A DNA stretch of 47,375 nt from an uncultured Pelagibacteraceae bacterium (GCA_902518955.1 CABYIR010000010.1:1-47375), one strand, 5' to 3'. Shown: positions 26,329 through 34,689, counted from the stretch's first letter. Numbers and translations: made by a program. The notes: generated from the letters alone by a model not told the origin.

Positions 26329-26961
26329 ATGACATTACCACTAATGCCCAAAGCTACAGCTATTTGGCTCGTCGATAACACAGCTTTATCATTTAAGCAG
26401 ATAGCTGATTTTTGTGGAATGCATGAACTTGAGATTAAAGGTATTGCTGATGGAGAAGTAGGAATAGGTATCAAAGGATTAAACCCAATAACTAATAACC
26501 AGCTAGCCAAAGAAGAGATAGAAAGATGTGAAAATGATTCTGATTCCGAATTACAAATTATTATCAATGAGGCATCATTAAAAACTGATCAATCAAAAAA
26601 GAAAAACAAGTACACTCCTTTGTCTAAAAGACAGGATAGACCAGATGCAGTTTATTGGTTGATAAGAAATCATCCTGAACTAAAAGACTCTCAGATTGCT
26701 AGACTTGTGGGCAGTACAAAAAATACAATAGATGGAATAAGAAATAGAACAAATTGGAATATGAATAATATAAGACCTCAAGATCCTGTAGGTCTTGGAT
26801 TATGTAAACAAGTTGAACTGGATGAAGCATTGGCTAAGGCAGAAAGATCTCGAATAAGAGCTCAAAAGAAAAAAGAAAAAGAAGAGAGACTATTAGCGGC
26901 TCAAAAAGCAGAGAGTTCTCAAGAATTAGAACAAGCTATTCCTCAATCTCAAGAAGAATAA
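26329..26961 (+). CDS. trcR: Cell-cycle transcriptional regulator TrcR (DUF1013 family)
   Basis: DUF1013 proteins are nearly confined to Alphaproteobacteria and are annotated as cell-cycle transcriptional regulators. The N-terminus PLMPKATAIWLVDNTALSF is diagnostic. Two helix-turn-helix-like stretches are visible, at about residues 20-43 (SFKQIADFCGMHELEIKGIA) and 118-141 (LKDSQIARLVGSTKNTIDGI). The block DGEVGIGIKGLNPI between them is conserved. The C-terminus is a charged, Lys/Glu/Gln-rich tail from about 170. Length 210 is typical. purE follows after 15 bp. Confidence 0.9.
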   Translation: MTLPLMPKATAIWLVDNTALSFKQIADFCGMHELEIKGIADGEVGIGIKGLNPITNNQLAKEEIERCENDSDSELQIIINEASLKTDQSKKKNKYTPLSKRQDRPDAVYWLIRNHPELKDSQIARLVGSTKNTIDGIRNRTNWNMNNIRPQDPVGLGLCKQVELDEALAKAERSRIRAQKKKEKEERLLAAQKAESSQELEQAIPQSQEE

Positions 26962-26976
26962 TTATCATTTAAGCTA

Positions 26977-27465
26977 ATGAAAAAGAAATCTCTCATAAGT
27001 ATAATTATGGGAAGCCAATCTGATTGGCCCATAATGAAACTCACTTCAAAAGTACTAAAAGAATTTGAAATTGCCCACGAAGTTAAAATTATTTCAGCAC
27101 ACAGAACACCAAAAAGGATGTTTGAATTTGCTGAGAAAGCCGAAGCGAGAGGCATAAAAATTATTATTGCTGGAGCTGGTGGTGCTGCGCACTTACCTGG
27201 TATGACAGCATCAATATCAAATTTACCTGTACTTGGAGTACCTATTGAGTCAAAAAAATTAAAAGGGCTGGATAGTCTGTTGTCAATTGCACAAATGCCT
27301 AGCGGAGTACCAGTTGGAACTTTAGCTGTCGGAGAAGCTGGAGCTAAAAATGCAGCCTTATTAGCTATATCAATATTAAGTAATGAAGATAAGTCTCTGA
27401 GGGTAAAATACTCAAAATGGAGATCAAAACAAACAAAGACAGTTTCCAAAGAACCTAAAAAATAG
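26977..27465 (+). CDS. purE: N5-carboxyaminoimidazole ribonucleotide mutase PurE
   Basis: Class I PurE converts N5-CAIR, made by PurK, to CAIR in purine synthesis. The N-terminal substrate loop [13 protein letters not shown] is at about 9-21. The catalytic His lies in [10 protein letters not shown] (about 42-51), and [15 protein letters not shown] plus [10 protein letters not shown] complete the active site. Length 162 is typical. It is followed by purK after 5 bp, which supports the class I (two-step) route. Confidence 0.96.
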   Translation: MKKKSLISIIMGSQSDWPIMKLTSKVLKEFEIAHEVKIISAHRTPKRMFEFAEKAEARGIKIIIAGAGGAAHLPGMTASISNLPVLGVPIESKKLKGLDSLLSIAQMPSGVPVGTLAVGEAGAKNAALLAISILSNEDKSLRVKYSKWRSKQTKTVSKEPKK

Positions 27466-27470
27466 AAATA

Positions 27471-28547
27471 ATGAGTCGTAAATCTCTAAAGCTAGGTATC
27501 ATTGGAGGTGGTCAACTAGGAATGTTCATTGCTAAGTCAGCAATGAGTCAAAAAATAGTTCCCTATGTTTACTCAGATACTCAGGATGCACCGGCTAAAA
27601 AATATGCTCATAAGATCATCTACGGAAAATTTGATGATAAAGAAAAACTATCTGTATTCTTCAGTGAAGTTGATGTTATTACTTATGAATTTGAAAATAT
27701 TTCCACTCGAACACTTAAATTAATTAAAGGAGAAAAGAAGATATACCCACCCTTAAATGCGCTTTCAATCGCTCAGGATCGAAAAAAAGAAAAAAATTTT
27801 TTTAAAAAAAATAGTATAGAGCACGCTGAAACATTTTATATAAATTCAAGCGATGATCTTAAAAAAGATAATTTCAAATTTCCATCAATAATAAAAACTG
27901 CTAGATTTGGATATGATGGAAAAGGACAAAAAATAATTAATTCAATTCATGAATTAAAAAAAGCTTGGGAAAGCTTTAATCGAGTATCATGTGTAGTTGA
28001 AGAAAAAATAAACTTAAAAAAAGAACTATCAATTGTAGTTGGAAGAGATTATCGAGGTAACTTAAGTTACTACCCTTCATTTAGAAATATACATAAAAAT
28101 CATATTTTACATAAAACCTTTTCACCTTCAGGAGTAAATAATAAAATAGAAGATGAACTTATAAGAATTGCTAAAAAAATAATTAGTCAGTTAAGTTATG
28201 TGGGCGTACTTACTATTGAGTTCTTTATAGATCACAATAATAATATTTATGTTAATGAAATAGCTCCAAGGGTTCATAATTCTGGACACATTACTCAAGA
28301 CACATTCAATGTGAGTCAGTTTGATCTTCATGTAATGACAGTGGCTGGACTTCTAGCGCCCTCAATTAAAAGGAAAAATAATGGAATAATGCTTAATCTA
28401 ATTGGTAATGATATAAAAAAAATAAAATCCTTAATAAATAAACCTAGTTTCATGAAATTTTTAAAAAAAAAGAGATATTTATATGGAAAAAAGCATATCA
28501 AAGATGGTAGGAAAATGGGTCATATTAATTTTTATGGTAAAAGCTAA
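27471..28547 (+). CDS. purK: N5-carboxyaminoimidazole ribonucleotide synthase PurK
   Basis: ATP-grasp enzyme that carboxylates AIR with bicarbonate. The N-terminal LGIIGGGQLGMFIAKSA binds substrate. The ATP-grasp region includes IIKTARFGYDGKGQ, and the metal-binding end is NEIAPRVHNSGHITQDTF. Length 358 is typical. It works directly with PurE, the preceding gene. The end of the gene is followed by a 45-bp gap before the rpsU frame. Confidence 0.95.
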   Translation: MSRKSLKLGIIGGGQLGMFIAKSAMSQKIVPYVYSDTQDAPAKKYAHKIIYGKFDDKEKLSVFFSEVDVITYEFENISTRTLKLIKGEKKIYPPLNALSIAQDRKKEKNFFKKNSIEHAETFYINSSDDLKKDNFKFPSIIKTARFGYDGKGQKIINSIHELKKAWESFNRVSCVVEEKINLKKELSIVVGRDYRGNLSYYPSFRNIHKNHILHKTFSPSGVNNKIEDELIRIAKKIISQLSYVGVLTIEFFIDHNNNIYVNEIAPRVHNSGHITQDTFNVSQFDLHVMTVAGLLAPSIKRKNNGIMLNLIGNDIKKIKSLINKPSFMKFLKKKRYLYGKKHIKDGRKMGHINFYGKS

Positions 28548-28592
28548 TTTTTAATAAATTAGATAGACAATATATGACCATAATGCTAAATA

Positions 28593-28826
28593 ATGCCAAA
28601 TTTTCACGCTCTTAAGGAGGGCAGAACAATAGTTGAAGTAAGTGTAAAAGATAATAACGTTGAGGGTGCTCTTCGAATCTTAAAAAAGAAGATGCAAAGA
28701 GAGGGAATTTTCAAAGAAATGAAAATGCGTTCTTTTTTTGAAAAACCAAGCCAAAAAAAATTAAGAGAAAAAGCTGAAAATATTAGAAGATCTAGAAAAA
28801 ATGCAAGAAGAAAGATTTATAGTTAA
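28593..28826 (+). CDS. rpsU: 30S ribosomal protein S21 (start uncertain)
   Basis: Ribosomal protein bS21. The conserved core runs from [20 protein letters not shown] to the basic C-terminus [13 protein letters not shown]. From the only in-frame ATG (28593) the protein is 77 residues, with about 12 extra N-terminal residues ([12 protein letters not shown]) compared with the family. That ATG lacks a Shine-Dalgarno sequence. A perfect AAGGAGG lies inside the extension at 28614-28620 and points, at 8-nt spacing, to the in-frame ATA codon at 28629. A start there would give the family-like MVEVSVKD and 65 residues. I keep the ATG coordinates but think the ATA start, or a sequencing error in an ATG, is quite possible. 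The gene converges with pntB, 3 bp apart. Confidence 0.88.
   Translation: MPNFHALKEGRTIVEVSVKDNNVEGALRILKKKMQREGIFKEMKMRSFFEKPSQKKLREKAENIRRSRKNARRKIYS
28614..28620 (+). promoter_or_regulatory. Strong Shine-Dalgarno inside the rpsU frame
   Basis: AAGGAGG is fully complementary to the 16S rRNA 3' end and sits 8 nt before the ATA codon at 28629. It encodes part of Lys-Glu-Gly if translation starts at the upstream ATG. It is one of the two strongest ribosome-binding sites in the window, the other being that of hsp20. Confidence 0.6.
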
Positions 28827-28829
28827 TAT

Positions 28830-30230
28830 CTATAAAGACTTAATAATTCCTTCCACCATTTTTTTTGCATCAGAAAATAACATCATAGTATTTTCTCGGT
28901 AAAACAACTCATTATCTATTCCAGCGTAACCTAGTCCTCTACCTCTTTTAACAAATAGTACAGTATTTGCTTTCTCTACATCAAGAATAGGCATCCCAAA
29001 AATTGGACTACTGGGATCAGTTTTAGCTATTGGATTCGTAACATCATTTGCACCAATGACGAAAGCAACATCAGCCTGTGGAAATTCAGAATTAATATCC
29101 TCTAATTCAAAAACATCATCATATGGTACATTTGCTTCAGCTAAGAGTACATTCATATGACCAGGCATTCTTCCTGCTACAGGGTGTATAGCGAAAGTAA
29201 CTTTAACTCCATTATCTTTTAAGGAGTCTGTCATTTCCTTAAGAGCATGCTGCGCCTGCGCGACAGCCATACCATAACCAGGAACAATTATTACCGAACC
29301 AGCATTTTTCATAATAAATGCAGCATCATCTGCACTTCCTTCTTTAACAGGTCTCTGTTCTGCTTGATCATTTGAAGTAGCGGAGTCTTCTGCTCCAAAT
29401 CCACCAAGTATCACGCTAATAAACGATCTATTCATCGCAGCGCACATGATATATGAAAGTATCGCCCCAGATGAGCCAACTAAAGCACCAGTGATAATTA
29501 AAGCTGAGTTTTGAAGTGTAAAGCCAATTCCTGCAGCAGCCCAACCCGAATATGAATTAAGCATTGAAACAACAACTGGCATATCAGCTCCACCAATAGG
29601 AATGATTATTAAAAATCCAATTAAAAATGCTAAAATAATTATAATCCAAAATACATTTGCACTTTGATTTAAGCAAAGATAAACAATACCAGCTAAAATA
29701 AAGAGTCCAATTATCAAATTTAATAGATGTTGGCCTTTAAAGACTATTGGTGCACCAGACATAATTCCTTGAAGCTTACCGAATGCAATAACTGAGCCAG
29801 AAAATGTAATAGCTCCAATTACTGCCCCTAAGGACATTTCGACAAGACTTAATGTTTTTATATTATTCAGTGTTCCAATATTAAAAGACTCAGGTGCATA
29901 GAAGGCTGCCACTGCAACAAATACAGCCGCTAGTCCAACCAGACTATGGAATGCAGCTATTAATTGTGGCATTGCTGTCATCGCAATTTTTCTAGCAATG
30001 ACTGCACCAAAGATACCGCCTACAGTAATCGCTATAATAGCTAAAGTAATTGTTAATGCATCTGAATTAAAAAAATCTACAGATACTAATGTCGCAGCAA
30101 TCGCGATAAACATCCCAAATATTCCTAGTACATTTCCCCTTCTTGATGACTCAGGAGAAGACAGGCCTCTAAGAGCGGTTATAAATAGAATTCCTGATAT
30201 TACATATGCAATTGCAACTAAATTATGCAT
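28830..30230 (-). CDS. pntB: NAD(P) transhydrogenase subunit beta PntB
   Basis: Proton-pumping transhydrogenase beta subunit: membrane domain II plus the NADP(H)-binding domain III. About eight or nine transmembrane helices fill residues 3-270. Domain III holds IIVPGYGMAVAQAQHALKE, the HPVAGRMPGHMNVLLAEA loop and VIGANDVTNP. Length 466 is typical. It overlaps pntAb by 8 bp and converges with rpsU. With the other two subunits it uses the proton gradient to make NADPH. Confidence 0.96.
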   Translation of the reverse strand: MHNLVAIAYVISGILFITALRGLSSPESSRRGNVLGIFGMFIAIAATLVSVDFFNSDALTITLAIIAITVGGIFGAVIARKIAMTAMPQLIAAFHSLVGLAAVFVAVAAFYAPESFNIGTLNNIKTLSLVEMSLGAVIGAITFSGSVIAFGKLQGIMSGAPIVFKGQHLLNLIIGLFILAGIVYLCLNQSANVFWIIIILAFLIGFLIIIPIGGADMPVVVSMLNSYSGWAAAGIGFTLQNSALIITGALVGSSGAILSYIMCAAMNRSFISVILGGFGAEDSATSNDQAEQRPVKEGSADDAAFIMKNAGSVIIVPGYGMAVAQAQHALKEMTDSLKDNGVKVTFAIHPVAGRMPGHMNVLLAEANVPYDDVFELEDINSEFPQADVAFVIGANDVTNPIAKTDPSSPIFGMPILDVEKANTVLFVKRGRGLGYAGIDNELFYRENTMMLFSDAKKMVEGIIKSL

Positions 30231-30555
30231 TCTTATCTTCTTTATCTGTTTTAGGTTTTTTCTTATACATTGCGAGCATTCTTTGAGTAACTAAGAACCC
30301 ACCAAATATATTAACTGCAGCTAAAGTTACTGCTACAAAGCCAAATATCTTTGAAATTAAACCGAGTGTAGTAGAGGCGTCACTAACTACAAGTGCAAAT
30401 AATCCACCAACTATTATGACAGATGATATGGCATTAGTAACTGCCATCAAAGGAGTATGCAGTGCAGGTGTCACGCTCCAAACAACGTAATATCCTACAA
30501 AAATCGAGAGAACGAAAATTGTTAATCTATAAATATTAGGATCGATTGCTTCCAT
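30223..30555 (-). CDS. pntAb: NAD(P) transhydrogenase subunit alpha, membrane part PntAb
   Basis: The separate C-terminal membrane piece of the alpha subunit, as in other alphaproteobacteria with three-gene transhydrogenases. Three transmembrane helices lie at about residues 9-28, 39-58 and 66-90. The conserved TPALHTPLMAVTNAISSVII and NIFGGFLVTQRML segments are present. Length 110 is normal for the split form. It is coupled to pntAa by TAATG and overlaps pntB by 8 bp. Confidence 0.95.
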   Translation of the reverse strand: MEAIDPNIYRLTIFVLSIFVGYYVVWSVTPALHTPLMAVTNAISSVIIVGGLFALVVSDASTTLGLISKIFGFVAVTLAAVNIFGGFLVTQRMLAMYKKKPKTDKEDKNA

Positions 30556-31679
30556 TATTTCATAAACTCCTCTTTTATTATTTTTCCATCTTTTGTGATT
30601 AATGTATTTATAACTATCTCATCTTCCCAATCTATATCAACTTGATTTGACTCTTGATTAACAAGAAGGTTAAAAAAATTAAACAGGTTTTTTGAATATA
30701 AAGCTGATGCATCTTGAGAAATGCTAGATGTAATGTTAGATGCCCCATATATTGAAACACCATCAACAACAGCAGTCTCACCTACTTTGGTTGAAACACA
30801 ATTACCACCGTTTTCAGCAGCTAAATCAATAATGACTGAGCCAGGTTTCATTGAATTGACATGTTCTTCAGTAATAAGGGTTGGAGCTTTTTTTCCAGGA
30901 ATAAGAGCTGTGCATATAACAATATCTTGAGAGGAAATAGTTTTTGAAATTAGCTCAGCTTGCTTCACTTTAAATTCTTCACTCATCTCTTTTGCGTAGC
31001 CGCCTGAAGTTTCAGCGTCTTCATCTTCTTCAAGTTCAACCATAACAAATTTACCACCTAGACTTTCAACTTGTTCTTTTGCCGCCATTCTCACATCTGT
31101 TGCAGAAACAATGGCACCTAATCGTTTTGCAGTTGCTATAGCTTGAAGTCCAGCAACACCAGCTCCAAACACCATTACTTTTGCTGGAGCAATAGTTCCC
31201 GCAGCAGTCATCATCATTGGCATAGCTTTATTAAAAATATGCGAGGCTTCAATTACTGCTTGATATCCAGCTAAATTTGACTGAGAAGATAGGACATCCA
31301 TCGACTGAGCTCTTGTAATTCTTGGCATTAATTCCATTGCAAAAGAAATAGTTTTTTGAGTCTCAAGTTTTTTAATAATTTCAGTATTATTATATGGATT
31401 TAAAGAGGCAATTAATATTGAGTTTTCTTTATAAAGTGCAATTTCATCCTCTGATGGAGCATTTACTCTAAATATAAAATCTGCAGTATTTAGTTGAGCG
31501 TTATCAGTATAGATCTTTGCTCCAGCCTCAATGAAATTTTCATCATCAAAATTTGAACCTGATCCAGCATTAGTTTCTACAAAAATTTCATGTCCACTGC
31601 CTGACAATTTTTTTACTATCTCAGGAGAAATTGCAGTACGTAATTCGTTACTATCTTCTTTGGGAATGCAAATTTTCAT
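30555..31679 (-). CDS. pntAa: NAD(P) transhydrogenase subunit alpha, NAD-binding part PntAa
   Basis: Soluble domain I that binds NAD(H). The N-terminus KICIPKEDSNELRTAISPEI matches the alanine-dehydrogenase-like fold. MPRITRAQSMDVLSSQSNLA is the family signature, and the NAD Rossmann loop is VFGAGVAGLQAIATAKRLGA. The mobile loop with ETSGGYAKEM is intact. Length 374 is typical. It starts 14 bp after the end of the small oxidase-subunit gene. Confidence 0.95.
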   Translation of the reverse strand: MKICIPKEDSNELRTAISPEIVKKLSGSGHEIFVETNAGSGSNFDDENFIEAGAKIYTDNAQLNTADFIFRVNAPSEDEIALYKENSILIASLNPYNNTEIIKKLETQKTISFAMELMPRITRAQSMDVLSSQSNLAGYQAVIEASHIFNKAMPMMMTAAGTIAPAKVMVFGAGVAGLQAIATAKRLGAIVSATDVRMAAKEQVESLGGKFVMVELEEDEDAETSGGYAKEMSEEFKVKQAELISKTISSQDIVICTALIPGKKAPTLITEEHVNSMKPGSVIIDLAAENGGNCVSTKVGETAVVDGVSIYGASNITSSISQDASALYSKNLFNFFNLLVNQESNQVDIDWEDEIVINTLITKDGKIIKEEFMK

Positions 31680-31693
31680 AATTAATTGATGAG

Positions 31694-31804
31694 TTAAAGT
31701 AAAAAGATAGCCATCAAAACTAAAACAAGAATAACAGATGCCGTACCATAAATGACAAGTTTAGTAAAAAAGTTCCAAGTTTTTTTTTGTTCAGTGATGT
31801 CCAT
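31694..31804 (-). CDS. aa3-type cytochrome c oxidase subunit IV (36 residues)
   Basis: A very short gene read from the ATG at 31804-31802 to TAA at 31696-31694. The protein starts MDITEQKKTWNFFTK and continues as one hydrophobic helix rich in Val, Leu and Ile ending in MAIFLL. This matches the small alphaproteobacterial aa3 oxidase subunit IV family (PF07835), whose members start like MDI..Q..TW..F and contain a single transmembrane helix. In other alphaproteobacteria this gene often precedes the transhydrogenase genes, as here (14 bp before pntAa). The oxidase core genes are not in the window. Confidence 0.82.
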   Translation of the reverse strand: MDITEQKKTWNFFTKLVIYGTASVILVLVLMAIFLL

Positions 31805-31814
31805 GAGTAACAGT

Positions 31815-31843
31815 AATATATTATGAAAAAACGAATTTGACAG
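31815..31843 (-). promoter_or_regulatory. Possible promoter of the oxidase subunit IV-pnt operon
   Basis: The minus strand shows CTGTCA (31843-31838), a 17-bp spacer and TATATT (31820-31815). Transcription would start about 4 nt before the ATG at 31804, giving an almost leaderless mRNA. No Shine-Dalgarno sequence is visible there, which agrees with but does not prove this. Confidence 0.35.
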
Positions 31844-31890
31844 TTTTTTTTAAAATAAAAAAGACTAAAATTTACATTAAAATCAATATT

Positions 31891-32796
31891 TTAAGAAGAT
31901 TTTGCAGGTTTTGAATGATCCCAGTCTATGATCAAAGACCTGAGTGCTGATATGAGTGCCATTGGTTGATCAACCATAATATGATGATGTGCCTCAGGGA
32001 CATTAATTATTGGTGATTTCTTATCCATTAATTCATGCATATACTTAGCGCTACTACCAGGAAATATGACTGATTTTTCTCCTCTTAATATCGCAACTCT
32101 ACATTTTAAACCCTTAAGTTTGTTACGGTATATAGCTTGCCTTTCCATAAAACTATCATTATTAAAAATCCTCATATAATTTGGATCAAATTTCCATGAC
32201 CAGCCACTTTTATTTTTCTTGATCGATTTCTCTGCAATATAATCCATTATATACTCCAAAGCATTAACTTGGCCTGGCACTAGCCTAAACCTAGACTTGA
32301 TTTCTTTTAAATTTTTATAAATCTTATTTGCTCTAATTTTAAAATCAAATTTAGGCGGGTTGTCTGATGGCGGCATAATAGCTGTATCAACTATTATTAA
32401 ACCATATAAGTTTTTTTTCATAATTGAGGCAGCATAAACCCCACACATACCTCCAAGACTATGTCCTACAACTATTGGTTTTTTAAGCTTTTCTTTTTTA
32501 CAAACACTTTCAATTTCTATCCCCCATGTTTCTGTAGAATATTCTTTTCTCCATTCACTATCGCCCATACCACCTAAATTCATTGCAATAACTCTGTGAG
32601 TTTTAATAAAGTAAGGTGCTATAAAATTCCACCAATCAGCATGAGCCATACCTCCATGAACAAAAAGTATACCAGGATTATCTTTTTCACCCCAAGCATT
32701 GTAAATAATTTTTACTCCCTTAACTTTAATAGATAATTTTTTTGGCTCGTTTGAAATTGCTTTTTTAAACCAAGTTGGTTGCTCTACTTTAGTCAT
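31891..32796 (-). CDS. Alpha/beta hydrolase
   Basis: Alpha/beta-hydrolase-fold protein of unknown substrate. The oxyanion loop LFVHGGMAHADWW is at about residues 45-57. The nucleophile elbow GHSLGG places Ser113, and the catalytic His lies in the AHHHIMVDQP stretch (His270-272). It has no signal peptide, so it is cytoplasmic. Length 301 is usual for the family. It is the last gene of a minus-strand unit, 2 bp after the N-formylglutamate-amidohydrolase-like gene. A second hydrolase of this fold lies at the other side of that gene. Confidence 0.85.
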   Translation of the reverse strand: MTKVEQPTWFKKAISNEPKKLSIKVKGVKIIYNAWGEKDNPGILFVHGGMAHADWWNFIAPYFIKTHRVIAMNLGGMGDSEWRKEYSTETWGIEIESVCKKEKLKKPIVVGHSLGGMCGVYAASIMKKNLYGLIIVDTAIMPPSDNPPKFDFKIRANKIYKNLKEIKSRFRLVPGQVNALEYIMDYIAEKSIKKNKSGWSWKFDPNYMRIFNNDSFMERQAIYRNKLKGLKCRVAILRGEKSVIFPGSSAKYMHELMDKKSPIINVPEAHHHIMVDQPMALISALRSLIIDWDHSKPAKSS

Positions 32797-32798
32797 GA

Positions 32799-33500
32799 CT
32801 ATAATGATAATTCTTTATTTATTGTTTTGAGTGAGCTTACTATAAATTGGGACATTTTGTTAACTTTAATTTCTGTATTTATTAAATCATTACGAACTTC
32901 TATTAATGTATGAAGTATATTTTTTTTTAAACCATGCTTATATAGCGTATCATCTTTAAGCTCACCTTTATAAGGGACATTATCTTCAATAATATATCTT
33001 TTCGATTTTACCATTTGTTTAATTAAAAGATCTGAGTATCTTCTATCCTTATTTGACAGTATTCCAATTTCAGTTTTTCTTTTCTTACCTTTAAAATATG
33101 GATTAAATGAATGCATAGATATGATTAATTTAATTTTTTTTTCAGTTACAATTTTTTTTATTTTCGAATGATAACTATTATAAAACTTCATCTTTCTAAA
33201 ATTAAATTCTCTAGAACTTATCCCGATATTGCCTGGAATAAGTTTTTTATCTGAGATTGTTGGTATCAAGGTCGGATCATTTTGACCTCTATTCAAATCT
33301 ATTATTAAACGAGAGTATTCTCCATATACAATATCTGACTCAAGTAAGACATTTATTCGTTTTGACAGATTTAAAATATTTAAGTCATAAGCAATATGGC
33401 TTTCAATGAGATATTTTGGTAAGCCTAGATTTTTATACTTAGATGGAATAAAATTATTAGCATGATCTACAATAATTAAAATAGAGCCTCTAATTCCCAT
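32799..33500 (-). CDS. N-formylglutamate amidohydrolase family protein
   Basis: Belongs by motif to the N-formylglutamate amidohydrolase (PF05013) family of zinc-dependent deformylases. It has VDHANNFIPSKYKNLGLP near the N-terminus, then HIAYDLNILNLS, the YSRLIIDLNRGQNDPTLIP segment and ISMHSFNPYFKGKKR. His and Asp in these motifs are the likely metal ligands. The best-known member acts in histidine degradation (HutG), but no hut genes are nearby. The substrate may differ. Length 233 is slightly short. It sits between two hydrolase genes in a tight operon. Confidence 0.8.
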   Translation of the reverse strand: MGIRGSILIIVDHANNFIPSKYKNLGLPKYLIESHIAYDLNILNLSKRINVLLESDIVYGEYSRLIIDLNRGQNDPTLIPTISDKKLIPGNIGISSREFNFRKMKFYNSYHSKIKKIVTEKKIKLIISMHSFNPYFKGKKRKTEIGILSNKDRRYSDLLIKQMVKSKRYIIEDNVPYKGELKDDTLYKHGLKKNILHTLIEVRNDLINTEIKVNKMSQFIVSSLKTINKELSL

Positions 33501-33511
33501 ATCTATGGCTA

Positions 33512-34423
33512 TTATTGAATTTCTTCAATAATTTTCATTGGATTAAGTTCTGGAATGCTATGCTCAACATTATTTAATTTAATTAATTTTGAGTGTTTTA
33601 TATCTTTATGCAATTGAAAAGAATGAGTTTTATTTGGTGTAACACGATCACCCACACCTGCCAGGATAGTAACTGGAATAGTTAAATTTTCATATTTTTT
33701 AAATTGTTTTGATAGTGCAGACTTCAAATTTATTGCATCGAGAGCATAAGATTCCAATGTTGCCGGCCTAAGAGTCAATTCAGCTCCCACCCTGTTTATA
33801 AAACCTGGTGTAGGTTTATTATCGGGAAAATTATCATCCGCACTCCTATCAATAACAGATTTACCATAAATCATTGCGTATGTTCGAGAGAATATTTTTC
33901 CTATAAGTGGATTCGTTATAATTTTAAAGGGAAGCCAGACACCATCACCTTTCCAAGGGTGCGATACAGTATTAACTAAAATTAGTTTTTTTAAATTTTT
34001 CTCTTCATACAGAGCCAAGCTTAATGCAAGAGCTCCCCCATATGAATGACCAATAACAATAGGTTTTTCATCAGTTATTTCTTGCAAAAGCTTTGAAATA
34101 ATTTCTACTTGAATGAATAATCTGTCTGAAGAATTTACTTTTGGTCCTTCGCTGTATCCCATACCTGGTCTATCAATACTAATAACTCTATAACTTTCTT
34201 TTAATTTATTTTTTAATACATCAAATTGTCTTTCATTTGCAGGTTGACTGTGTAATAGAACCACAGGTTGACCTGAACCGATATCGGAATAATGAATATT
34301 GTAACCATCAATATTTTTGAAATATCCTAAAGGAGGATATTTATTTTCAATTTTTTTTACTTCTAATTGTGTATATGTAAATGGTAAGCCTAATATAAAA
34401 GCAAGAATAGCGATATATTCCAT
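33512..34423 (-). CDS. Membrane-anchored alpha/beta hydrolase
   Basis: Alpha/beta hydrolase with one N-terminal hydrophobic segment (residues about 2-19), probably a membrane anchor or uncleaved signal. The oxyanion region is VVLLHSQPANERQFDVL. RPGMGYSEGP follows, and the nucleophile elbow GHSYGG places Ser127. Near the C-terminus GVGDRVTP carries the likely acid and VEHSIPELNP the likely catalytic His. Length 303. The substrate is unknown. It starts 12 bp after rpmJ and is followed by two further hydrolase genes. Confidence 0.83.
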   Translation of the reverse strand: MEYIAILAFILGLPFTYTQLEVKKIENKYPPLGYFKNIDGYNIHYSDIGSGQPVVLLHSQPANERQFDVLKNKLKESYRVISIDRPGMGYSEGPKVNSSDRLFIQVEIISKLLQEITDEKPIVIGHSYGGALALSLALYEEKNLKKLILVNTVSHPWKGDGVWLPFKIITNPLIGKIFSRTYAMIYGKSVIDRSADDNFPDNKPTPGFINRVGAELTLRPATLESYALDAINLKSALSKQFKKYENLTIPVTILAGVGDRVTPNKTHSFQLHKDIKHSKLIKLNNVEHSIPELNPMKIIEEIQ

Positions 34424-34435
34424 AAAAGGGTCACT

Positions 34436-34561
34436 CTATCCTTGACGAGCTTTCATTCTTGGATTCTTTTTATTGATCACATAAAGCTTACCCTTACGCT
34501 TGATAAGTTTATTATTGCGGTCTCTAGTTTTTAAATTTTTAAGTGAGCTTCTTACTTTCAT
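34436..34561 (-). CDS. rpmJ: 50S ribosomal protein L36
   Basis: A 41-residue ribosomal protein bL36 read from the ATG at 34561-34559. The sequence [20 protein letters not shown], then a segment with [20 protein letters not shown], matches the alphaproteobacterial L36. It lacks the Cys/His zinc site, as is common in this class (C-minus form). Its ATG overlaps the stop of the preceding small gene (ATGA), so translation of the two is coupled. A hydrolase gene follows 12 bp downstream. Confidence 0.93.
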   Translation of the reverse strand: MKVRSSLKNLKTRDRNNKLIKRKGKLYVINKKNPRMKARQG

Positions 34562-34689
34562 TGCTGCTCCACAGGTTGTGCATTAGCCTCTTCAATTTTC
34601 TTCTCTCTAACCTTAACCTTGCGTATATTATTTTTGCGTGAACGCTTCTTGTTAAGTCTAGCTTCCCGTATTTTATTTGGTTTTTTCAT
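34558..34689 (-). CDS. Uncharacterised basic microprotein coupled to rpmJ
   Basis: A 43-residue frame from the ATG at 34689-34687 to TGA at 34560-34558, overlapping the rpmJ start by four bases. The N-terminal 31 residues are very basic (16 Lys/Arg), beginning [19 protein letters not shown]. The last 12 residues are acidic to neutral ([11 protein letters not shown]). There is no signal peptide or membrane helix. I do not recognise a family. The composition and the coupling to a ribosomal protein gene suggest RNA or ribosome binding, which is inference. No clear Shine-Dalgarno sequence is seen. A chance frame is possible but the exact ATGA junction argues against it. Confidence 0.6.
   Translation of the reverse strand: MKKPNKIREARLNKKRSRKNNIRKVKVREKKIEEANAQPVEQQ

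Noticed and set aside
28544-28562. CTAATTT/AAATTAG stem after purK as a terminator
   Set aside because: The stem is almost purely A-T and has no T-run behind it; too weak in such AT-rich DNA.
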